From Candidatus Sifarchaeum subterraneum (GTDB lineage Archaea; Asgardarchaeota; Sifarchaeia; Sifarchaeales; Sifarchaeaceae): 12,072 nucleotides of DNA. Positions 7,284 through 12,072 of this stretch are shown here, piece by piece. How positions within the stretch are numbered: position 1 is the first letter of the stretch; each line of letters begins with the position of its first letter. The notes under the pieces were generated by a model that was given only the letters and a program-made list of their open reading frames with translations, did no database searches and was not told where the DNA came from. The DNA lies in the NCBI GenBank assembly GCA_016292335.1, contig JAECRX010000169.1, positions 1 to 12,072 of the forward strand, given 5' to 3'. Both the position numbers and the translations under genes were made by a program.

Positions 7284-9275
7284 TTGAGTTATAATATTTG
7301 TCCAAATTGTAGAAGAGAAATTCCAGTGGGATATTCTAGTTGCCCATATTGTAAGTATGACTGGGGTGTGAAAGTTGATCCTTCTACTCTATCGCCAATA
7401 TACCAAAGAACTCTCGGTGCAATTGTTTCAATTGGAAAACCAGGCAAAATCAAGGTTTCAGATCTTTTCAAGAAGATTGGAATAGATAAACCATCTATAA
7501 TTAAAATAATTAGTGATCTTGTGAATTATCGACTGATATCTGGTGCTTTTGACAAAAAGCAAAATGAATTTCTCCTTTATGGCTCAAATATTCCATGGAA
7601 ATCATTAGATGACTTAAGAGGCAAGGCTTTGGAGTCGGTAGGAGCTTTACAAGCGTACAGGAAGATAAAAATAAGGAATCTAGAAAAAAAAGTAGGCTTA
7701 GATCAATATACTTTAAGGAATTTAATTCTTGAATTGGCTGGACAGGGATATTTTCGCGTCATAATGCATCAAGATGAAATAACCCTCACTTATATTCCTG
7801 CTATAGATTCTAAAAAATTTTTCAGGCATATTTCACAGTTGGATTACAGGTCAAAATTGTTTATTGGGATGATACTTTTACATAAGAAAATCAAGTTAGA
7901 TGAAATTCCAAAAATCATAGGAATAAAAGATAAAATACGAATTGAAGAAATGATTTTTACACTTCTTACACAGGGCTTCCCAGGGCAGCTAAAGTATGAT
8001 ACTTTTACTATGACTGGTGAACTTCCACTTCCATTGAAAGAACAGAAGGATTTGATTTTTGAAGGTGTTAAGAAAAAATTATTCGGTGTAATTATTGCAC
8101 ATAAAGAACTTAGCTTAAAAGAGATCGCTCAAAGGGTGAGCTTAAGAGTTGAGGATGTTAAAAAAATACTCTATGAATTTGCAATTGACGGCATAATTCA
8201 AGGAACAATCAAAAATGGCAATTTCTACTTAAAACACTATCCATACATCACACCTATTAACTATGTTTATCAATTACCTTTAGATCAAAAATTAATAGCT
8301 GGAATGTTATTAACGCATGGAAAGGCTAGTTTGCCCGAAATTAGTAAAAGACTTAAGATGCCAATTCAAAAAGTGCGAGATTTTTTCTATGATTTAATTA
8401 GCAATGGTACCTTAATGGGTAGTTTCTATAATAATTCGTTTGCCATAACTTACGCCCCCGTATTAACTGTAAGAACACCTGCTCAACTAGGAAAATATTA
8501 TCCGTATCTAGTTGATCTTTTAGCAAGATATCAAAGGATAAAACTAAAGAATCTCGCTAAAAATCTAGGAATCGAAAAGGAAGCAATTGATGATATGATT
8601 TATTTACTTGTAGCTGAAGGAATCATTCAGGGATTCATCAAGAAGGCCCTTTTTGTCTTGCGAGGCGGACCTTTCGAACCAAAACCTGTTGAACCAGTTG
8701 TGGCACCTAAAGAAGTCACAAAAACTCCAGAGATTTATGCTGAACCACCTGTATCTGCTTCTGTCGATGAACCTATCCCTGAAAGGATTACCACCCCTGT
8801 ACTACCCTCTACTTCCATTCCAATCGAAGAATTGTCCATAGATGAGTTAAAGGCCAAAAAAATAGCCTTAGAAGAATTATTATTGAAATTGGAGGGGCAA
8901 CTCGAATCAGGTGAAATTTCCACTGATAATTATATGCGAATTTATACTCGATATCGATCAGATTTAGCTTTGATTGATCAAAAGCTAGCTAGAATTGAAA
9001 TAGAAGAAATCCCTATTCCGGATTTTGAAGAACATAAATGTCTTTTCTGCGGTGAAAAAATGCCTGAGGGTGCAGAATTATGCCCCAATTGTGGTGGAGA
9101 AAGAGAAAAATGCAGTGTTTGCCTTTTAGACATTGAATACGGTGAAGATTTTGCCAAATGTCCTGAATGTGGTGTTTTTTCACATAGCGATCATTTACTT
9201 GAATGGTTAAAAATCAAAGGATTTTGTCCAAATTGCAGGACTGAACTCAAACCCGAGGATGTTCCCACACTCTAA
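7284..9275 (+). CDS. Zinc-ribbon / tandem winged-helix / RING-PHD-like finger protein
   Basis: I do not recognise a named gene. The 663-residue product starts with a zinc ribbon (Cys6, Cys9, Cys20, Cys23). About six similar units of 65-75 residues follow (roughly 38-100, 106-172, 183-246, 258-325, 332-396, 404-460). Each has helices typical of a winged-helix fold and ends in a hairpin such as IIQGTIKNGNFYLKHYPY or LMGSFYNNSFAITYAPV. A proline-rich linker spans 463-512 and a charged helical, SHOCT-like segment 514-575. A second ribbon is Cys586, Cys589, Cys600, Cys603. The C-terminal finger has Cys610, Cys613, Cys626, Cys629, His634, His637, Cys648, Cys651: a cross-brace C4-H2-C2 pattern like RING/PHD domains, with WL after the His pair as in many RING-H2 fingers. 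No membrane segment. Start is TTG 7284 with GAGGGG 5 nt before. It follows psmB on the same strand. A scaffold or E3-like role is only inference. Confidence 0.85.
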   Translation: MSYNICPNCRREIPVGYSSCPYCKYDWGVKVDPSTLSPIYQRTLGAIVSIGKPGKIKVSDLFKKIGIDKPSIIKIISDLVNYRLISGAFDKKQNEFLLYGSNIPWKSLDDLRGKALESVGALQAYRKIKIRNLEKKVGLDQYTLRNLILELAGQGYFRVIMHQDEITLTYIPAIDSKKFFRHISQLDYRSKLFIGMILLHKKIKLDEIPKIIGIKDKIRIEEMIFTLLTQGFPGQLKYDTFTMTGELPLPLKEQKDLIFEGVKKKLFGVIIAHKELSLKEIAQRVSLRVEDVKKILYEFAIDGIIQGTIKNGNFYLKHYPYITPINYVYQLPLDQKLIAGMLLTHGKASLPEISKRLKMPIQKVRDFFYDLISNGTLMGSFYNNSFAITYAPVLTVRTPAQLGKYYPYLVDLLARYQRIKLKNLAKNLGIEKEAIDDMIYLLVAEGIIQGFIKKALFVLRGGPFEPKPVEPVVAPKEVTKTPEIYAEPPVSASVDEPIPERITTPVLPSTSIPIEELSIDELKAKKIALEELLLKLEGQLESGEISTDNYMRIYTRYRSDLALIDQKLARIEIEEIPIPDFEEHKCLFCGEKMPEGAELCPNCGGEREKCSVCLLDIEYGEDFAKCPECGVFSHSDHLLEWLKIKGFCPNCRTELKPEDVPTL

Positions 9276-9339
9276 CTCATCAACAAAGGGATTAACTGAA
9301 AATAAGGGGTAATTTCATCTTCTAGCAAAGGTATAATTA

Positions 9340-9361
9340 TTGACATCCTCACCGTCCTAAA
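9340..9361 (-). mobile_element. IS200/IS605-like right-end relic
   Basis: On the plus strand this reads TTGACATCCTCACCGTCCTA and then AA. Its reverse complement closely matches the terminal segment common at the right ends of tnpB-carrying IS200/IS605 elements (a GGGCGGTGAGGATGTCAA-like end). Only the outer arm is left: the facing arm that would form the end hairpin is absent and no tnpB frame adjoins it. I read it as a fragment of an old insertion. The match is from memory. Confidence 0.4.
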
Positions 9362-9601
9362 CATTACTTGATAAAGTTCGATCAATTAGGTTCATCAACC
9401 CTGTATGAATGGGAGTCTTTTTTCGAAGAGTATTTACAAGGATCGTAATTCTTCTAGAGAAAGACACCTCTTTATTTTTTTCGTCGTTTATTTGGTGTGT
9501 AACTTTTGTCTATGTCTCATACTTTGCCAAGTATTGTGAAGACAGAATTCTTGTGAATTTTTTACAAAAAGGTTTATTATTTTGGTGTGATATGATAATA
9601 T

Positions 9602-9623
9602 AACAATAAAAATGATTATTGTT
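9602..9623. repeat. 8-bp inverted repeat (hairpin)
   Basis: AACAATAA (9602-9609) pairs perfectly with TTATTGTT (9616-9623) around a 6-nt loop. It is AT-only apart from one pair, so it could be chance, an operator or a weak RNA hairpin. Confidence 0.35.
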
Positions 9624-9650
9624 TCGAGCATGGAAAAATAACGTAATTAA

Positions 9651-9695
9651 CGAATAAGAATCTGTAACTAGTCCGAATAAGAATCTGTAACTAGT
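9651..9695. repeat. Tandem direct duplication, 22-bp unit at 23-bp period
   Basis: The 22-bp unit starting CGAATAAGAATCTG is present without change at 9651-9672 and 9674-9695, separated by one base. A shorter look-alike, CGAATAATCAGATTA, follows near 9758. Two copies are too few for an array; it may be a recent slip duplication or a paired binding site. Confidence 0.8.
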
Positions 9696-9892
9696 TAAGT
9701 CTTCTGAGGGTAATTTGCGGTCTGTCTATATCTATACGATCATAAAGATACCCTCTTCGAATAATCAGATTACGTCAAGTTTCCAAGTTATCTACAAAAG
9801 GTAACCCAAATCCTCTCTACCACACAAACTTAATAGTTACCAGAACTCAAAACACTTTCTCAAAATTTTTGAACAGATTGGGGTAAGTTCAA

Positions 9893-10402
9893 ATGGGCGA
9901 TGAAATAGGAAAAATTTTTGGTCGGATCTTTGAAGATGAAACACGAGATGAAAAATTCGAACAACTATCTGCTATGATCACAAAGATTTTTGATATTATC
10001 GTACAATTCATCGAAGTTTTGGAACAAAAAGTTCATACGGTAAGCTCACAACAGGAAATGCTTACAAGAGAAATTCAATTTCTTAAAACTGTAAGCGTCC
10101 CACAGAGAACGCATGTCACACCCACTGAACACCTTCCCACTGCTCAACCCCATCAACCACTACCTGTCACTACTCCTCCACCTGGACCACCCTCTCCACT
10201 GGGTCCAACTCCTCCACTTGGACCACCCTCTCCACTGGGTCCAACTCCTCCACCAGGAACCGCCCCTCCACCAGGAACCGCCCCTCCACCAGCAGCTCCA
10301 CCCACAGACAGTCCCATGGGTCTCCGCATGGCATTGCAACAGGAATTGAAAGATGCCTTCAAAAAGCTAAAAACCAGAGAAAAAGCAGAAAGAGAGCTCT
10401 AG
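9893..10402 (+). CDS. Coiled-coil protein with proline-rich repeats
   Basis: The family is not recognised. Three parts are visible in the 169 residues: an N-terminal helical, coiled-coil-prone region (about 1-68, acidic start, heptad-like Ile/Leu/Phe spacing), a Pro/Gly/Thr-rich middle (about 72-142) and a C-terminal amphipathic charged helix (about 142-169, GLRMALQQELKDAFKKLK then KTREKAEREL). The middle contains two 12-residue units (TPPPGPPSPLGP and TPPLGPPSPLGP) and two copies of PPGTAP. No signal peptide or membrane segment, so it is probably cytoplasmic. Start is ATG 9893 with GGGGT about 8 nt before it. T-rich DNA follows the stop. The design suits an oligomerising adaptor with a flexible arm that binds other proteins. 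A partial copy lies downstream at 10468-10656. Confidence 0.75.
   Translation: MGDEIGKIFGRIFEDETRDEKFEQLSAMITKIFDIIVQFIEVLEQKVHTVSSQQEMLTREIQFLKTVSVPQRTHVTPTEHLPTAQPHQPLPVTTPPPGPPSPLGPTPPLGPPSPLGPTPPPGTAPPPGTAPPPAAPPTDSPMGLRMALQQELKDAFKKLKTREKAEREL
10172..10285 (+). repeat. In-gene tandem repeats coding for proline-rich units
   Basis: A 36-bp unit occurs twice (10172-10207 and 10208-10243), differing at one base, and an 18-bp unit occurs twice without change (10250-10267 and 10268-10285). Both keep the reading frame. The near-identity at DNA level points to recent expansion. Confidence 0.9.
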
Positions 10403-10405
10403 AAC

Positions 10406-10438
10406 TTTTTTTCTAAGTTTTTTAAATCCTTCTTTTTT
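10406..10438 (+). terminator. Oligo-T tracts after the proline-rich gene
   Basis: Three T runs of 6-7 (10406-10412, 10418-10423 and within 10432-10438) follow the stop codon directly. Archaeal RNA polymerase stops at such tracts without a hairpin. Confidence 0.4.
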
Positions 10439-10441
10439 CGA

Positions 10442-10451
10442 TTATATAAAT
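10442..10451 (+). promoter_or_regulatory. TATA-like box before the partial copy
   Basis: TTATATAAAT is a good archaeal TATA match. A start site about 25 nt on, near 10472, would fall at the beginning of the following short frame and give a leaderless or short-leader message with ATG 10486 as first codon. Confidence 0.4.
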
Positions 10452-10467
10452 ACGAAATACTGGCGCT

Positions 10468-10656
10468 TTGGCACTTCAACAGAAAATGCTTGAAGGATAT
10501 ATCAACACTTTAGCACGGCAACTGGAAATGCATACAAGAGAAACTCAAATTCTTAAAGATATGAGCATCGAACAGAAAACGCGTAGCACACCCATTGAAC
10601 ACCTTCCCAAAACTGAACCACAAGACTTATCTTTTCAAATTTTTAAAAAATACTAA
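10468..10656 (+). CDS. Short frame homologous to part of the upstream coiled-coil protein
   Basis: This 62-residue frame (TTG 10468; alternatively ATG 10486, giving 56 residues) has no ribosome site but has a TATA-like box in front. Its stretch MHTRETQILKDMSIEQKT then STPIEHLP aligns with MLTREIQFLKTVSVPQRT then VTPTEHLP of the 9893 gene, and the DNA is clearly alike over about 100 bp. The proline repeats and the C-terminal helix are missing, and it ends in an unrelated tail. I read it as a partial duplication that may be a remnant, or a short helical paralogue able to pair with the longer protein. Confidence 0.5.
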   Translation: MALQQKMLEGYINTLARQLEMHTRETQILKDMSIEQKTRSTPIEHLPKTEPQDLSFQIFKKY

Positions 10657-10675
10657 AGAAAAGTTTTAACCTTAA

Positions 10676-10718
10676 TCGGCGGGAAGTCTCCTTCCGAGAG
10701 GGAGGGGATGAGAGCCGA
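10676..10718 (+). repeat. Left-end hairpin of the miniature element
   Basis: An outer 5-bp stem TCGGC/GCCGA (10676-10680 with 10714-10718) encloses a purine-rich internal loop and a 9-bp stem with three G-T pairs (10687-10695 with 10700-10708), closed by the GNRA tetraloop GAGA. This fits an IS200/IS605 subterminal hairpin. A small structured RNA such as an H/ACA guide was considered, but no clear ACA box follows. Confidence 0.6.
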
Positions 10719-10722
10719 ATAG

Positions 10723-10730
10723 TTTATATA
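10723..10730 (+). promoter_or_regulatory. TATA box of the miniature element
   Basis: TTTATATA matches the archaeal consensus exactly. Usual spacing puts the start site near 10752-10756, which is where the structured TnpB-tail/omegaRNA-like part begins. Confidence 0.55.
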
Positions 10731-10755
10731 TTATTCAACATCTATCATTTTTTGA

Positions 10756-10899
10756 GTAGGGAGGGACCACCCCGAAGTCAAGCTTGTGGAAACCGAGTCC
10801 TCCGTAACCTTCCGCAAGGAAGGGATCGAGTCTGATCGTAGAAGCAGTAACCTCTTAGTGACTTCCAGCAAAACGCTCCCTGAAACAGAGGCTATGTAG
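10756..10899 (+). pseudogene. TnpB C-terminal tail remnant
   Basis: A stop (TGA 10753-10755) precedes this 47-codon frame, which has no usable start and ends in TAG. The translation contains DHPEVKLVETESSV near the front and SSKTLPETEAM at the end. This resembles the region after the zinc finger of archaeal IS605 OrfB/TnpB proteins (an EVKPVE-type motif and a terminal EA dipeptide). The RuvC-like and zinc-finger parts are gone, so it makes no active nuclease. Its likely value is as part of an RNA, since omegaRNAs overlap the 3' end of tnpB. Confidence 0.55.
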
Positions 10900-10955
10900 G
10901 AATAGCATGGAGGAAAAGTTGGAAGCCCCATGCGATAGCGTGTGGAGGGGGTCAC
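10756..10955 (+). ncRNA. omegaRNA-like (TnpB guide RNA scaffold) candidate
   Basis: In TnpB systems the guide scaffold spans the tnpB 3' end and the right end, with the guide just beyond. Here the matching stretch folds well by eye. GGAGG with AC (10760-10767, one bulged G) pairs with GTCCTCC (10797-10803), CCTTCC/GGAAGG (10808-10813 with 10818-10823) is closed by the GNRA loop GCAA, and the right-end stem CCATGCG/CGTGTGG (10928-10934 with 10939-10945) ends it. The guide would lie at about 10956-10975. Whether it is transcribed is not shown. Confidence 0.5.
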
Positions 10956-10999
10956 TTCCCTATTAACCCACATTTGTTGGAGTATAGGAGATCAATAAA

Positions 11000-11998
11000 T
11001 TGCCGAATGAAAACACTCAAAAAGTGCGAGTTTCAATCGGCACTGCTCAAGTTCTAGGACTAACCAGATTGAGGGCAAACGTAGCACCAACCACTGCATA
11101 TTTAATGTCGTATCATAATTCCAAATGTATTGCAAATTGTGCATTTTGTCCACAAGCTCGGGATTCAACTTCTGATTTAGATCTGCTATCAAGAATTATA
11201 TGGCCGATTTATTCGATTAAAGATGTATTGCCTAAGCTAGCAAGCGCGTTTGAAAACAAGAAATTGTATAGGGTATGCATTCAGTCCCTTAATTTTCTTG
11301 GATTTTTTGAATATCTTTCAGACTTGGTGAAAAAAATTACTGAGATTAGTAAAATTCCAATTTCAGTTTCTTGTCAACCCATGAATCTAGACCAGATCAA
11401 AAAATTAAAAGATTTAGGCGTAGATAGATTGGGCATTCCCATAGATGCTGTAACTAAGGAAATTTTTAATAGAATCAAAGGAAATGAGGTAAATGGTCCT
11501 TACTCTTGGGAAAAAGTCTTAAAAACTCTAAATGGCGCAGTAAAAATATTTGGCAACAAAAAAATAAGTACTCACATAATAATTGGTCTTGGAGAAAGTG
11601 AAAAGGAGACACTTCGAACAATTCAAAGGGTTTTTGATATGAATGTCATACCTGGCCTCTTTGCATTCACACCTGTTGAGGGTACAGCTTTAGAAAATTT
11701 AGAACGCCCATCCCCTGAAAAATATAGAAAAATCCAATTAGGCAGGCATCTAATTGTTAACAGAAAAATTAAATTTGAGGAAATGTCTTTTGATCGATAT
11801 GGAAATATTATCGATTTTGGAGTTCCTTCAGATGAATTGCATATGTATATAGAAACAGGAATACCGTTCATGACAACTGGTTGCCCTCATTGCAACCGTC
11901 CATTTTATACTGAATCTCCTAGAGGCCCAATTTACAATTACCCAACCTCCTTATCTGAAAAAGACATAGAACAGATAAAGAACCAAATTAAGATTTAA
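11000..11998 (+). CDS. lipS2: LipS2-type radical SAM lipoyl synthase subunit (COG2516, biotin synthase-related)
   Basis: LipS1 and LipS2 together insert the two sulfurs that turn octanoyl into lipoyl groups in archaea that lack classical LipA. This 332-residue protein has the radical SAM cluster motif Cys43-x3-Cys47-x2-Cys50 (CIANCAFC). It is preceded by the family-typical SIGTAQVLGLTRL and followed by PQAR. Other blocks are RVCIQ (91-95), GVDRLGIPIDA (140-150), STHIIIGLGESEKE (190-203), LFAFTPVEGT (220-229) and the C-terminal GCPHCNRPFY with YNYP (294-315), where Cys295 and Cys298 probably help bind an auxiliary cluster. Start is TTG 11000 with GGAGAT 7 nt before. A lipoate-ligase-family gene starts 21 bp after the stop, which supports this call over biotin synthase. 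LipS1 is not in the window. Confidence 0.85.
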   Translation: MPNENTQKVRVSIGTAQVLGLTRLRANVAPTTAYLMSYHNSKCIANCAFCPQARDSTSDLDLLSRIIWPIYSIKDVLPKLASAFENKKLYRVCIQSLNFLGFFEYLSDLVKKITEISKIPISVSCQPMNLDQIKKLKDLGVDRLGIPIDAVTKEIFNRIKGNEVNGPYSWEKVLKTLNGAVKIFGNKKISTHIIIGLGESEKETLRTIQRVFDMNVIPGLFAFTPVEGTALENLERPSPEKYRKIQLGRHLIVNRKIKFEEMSFDRYGNIIDFGVPSDELHMYIETGIPFMTTGCPHCNRPFYTESPRGPIYNYPTSLSEKDIEQIKNQIKI

Positions 11999-12019
11999 AA
12001 ATTAAACAAGGTGGAAATG

Positions 12020-12072
12020 ATGGAAGAATGGAGGCTAATTGATCTTGAAACCCACGATGCTGCAATGAATAT
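12020..12072 (+). CDS. lplA: Lipoate/biotin-protein ligase family protein, N-terminal fragment
   Basis: Only the first 17 codons are present before the window ends. The start MEEWRLIDLETHDAAMN has the WRLID and acidic/Asp-Ala-Ala-Met-Asn pattern typical of LplA/LipB-fold ligases (W-R-L-I-D, then D-x-A-M-N). Two ATGs are adjacent (12017 and 12020); AAGGTGG at 12008-12014 favours 12020 by spacing. The 21-bp gap after lipS2 indicates one operon. The ligase would attach lipoate or octanoate to a carrier protein such as GcvH. The gene symbol is by family and context only. Confidence 0.65.
   Translation, partial: MEEWRLIDLETHDAAMN

Larger units (their letters stand above)
9276..9892. other. Gene-poor AT-rich stretch with mobile-element relic and small repeats
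   Basis: This stretch of over 600 bp has no gene I can support. A 64-codon plus frame at 9409-9603 is hydrophobic, has no ribosome site and no motif. What it does hold is an IS605-like end fragment near 9340, an 8-bp hairpin at 9602-9623, a 23-bp tandem duplication at 9651-9695, and the upstream region of the coiled-coil gene starting at 9893. Confidence 0.5.
10674..10955 (+). mobile_element. Miniature IS200/IS605-like element (internally deleted, no transposase body)
   Basis: The segment has the order of a tnpB-type IS200/IS605 element without the tnpB body. First comes a left imperfect palindrome (10676-10718), then a TATA box (10723-10730), then a 47-codon TnpB-tail-like frame ending at TAG 10897-10899. 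Last comes a right-end hairpin (10928-10945) followed by GGGGGTCAC, close to the usual right-end pattern of these elements. The boundaries are estimates. The assignment rests on layout and remembered sequence patterns. It lies 44 bp upstream of the lipS2 start, so it may have changed that gene's promoter. Confidence 0.6.

Noticed and set aside
9385..9405. GGTTCATCAACCC, looking like a tRNA T-arm
   Set aside because: The loop does not fit the TTCRANY consensus and no acceptor, D or anticodon arms could be found around it.
9409..9603. 64-codon hydrophobic plus frame, possible small membrane protein
   Set aside because: AT-rich DNA readily gives such Phe/Leu/Ile-rich frames; no ribosome site, motif or charged topology signal supports it.
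9651..9695. CRISPR array
   Set aside because: Only two units one base apart, with no spacer-length gap and no cas genes.
10153..10362. Glycine-rich minus-strand frame
   Set aside because: It is simply the antisense of the proline repeats (Pro codons become Gly codons).
10731..10973. 80-codon minus-strand frame over the miniature element
   Set aside because: The plus strand has the TATA box, TnpB tail and right end; the minus frame is a shadow with no motif.

Overview
The window looks archaeal. It carries an archaeal-type tryptophanyl-tRNA synthetase, a 20S proteasome beta subunit, a LipS2-type radical SAM lipoyl synthase, TTTATATA-like promoter boxes and oligo-T stretches after genes. The DNA is mostly AT-rich. 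TACK and Asgard archaea both fit, and the sequence alone does not let me choose. No rRNA, tRNA or CRISPR array was seen.

Layout. (1) Positions 1-2954, minus strand: a glycogen/alpha-glucan block with branching enzyme glgB followed by the N-terminal part of a GH57 (DUF3536/COG1449-like) glycosidase that runs off the left edge. Its base composition is visibly less AT-rich than the rest and both proteins look bacterial in type. (2) 3058-3939: a small Cys-containing hypothetical protein (minus), then a decayed HD-domain-like reading frame (plus) that runs, after a frameshift, in frame into trpS. (3) 3940-5067: trpS, closed by a nested inverted repeat. (4) 5254-6183, minus: a membrane-anchored or secreted GH114-like glycosidase, divergent from (5) 6451-7068, a proteasome beta subunit whose catalytic Thr1 position is Ala. 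(6) 7284-9275: a 663-residue protein with an N-terminal zinc ribbon, about six tandem winged-helix units, a proline-rich linker, a helical segment, a second zinc ribbon and a RING/PHD-like C4-H2-C2 finger. (7) 9276-10656: a gene-poor stretch with an IS605-like end relic, a 23-bp tandem duplication, a coiled-coil/proline-repeat protein and a partial copy of that protein. (8) About 10674-10955: a short element that I read as an internally deleted IS200/IS605 derivative. It has a left hairpin, a TATA box, a TnpB C-terminal tail overlapping an omegaRNA-like region, and a right-end hairpin, but no transposase body. (9) 11000-12072: lipS2 followed 21 bp later by the start of a lipoate/biotin ligase-family gene.

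How genes may work together. glgB and the GH57 enzyme fit one glucan-remodelling operon. The Thr1-lacking beta subunit would need an active partner beta subunit encoded elsewhere, as in Sulfolobales. The zinc-ribbon/winged-helix/RING-like protein lies directly downstream of it on the same strand, which suggests but does not prove a link to protein modification or degradation. LipS2 plus the ligase-family gene suggests lipoyl assembly or salvage, with LipS1 expected outside the window.

The most unusual items are the catalytically dead-looking beta subunit, the winged-helix/RING-like protein beside it, and the miniature IS605-like element in which a TATA box sits at the right distance to transcribe an omegaRNA-like RNA directly.
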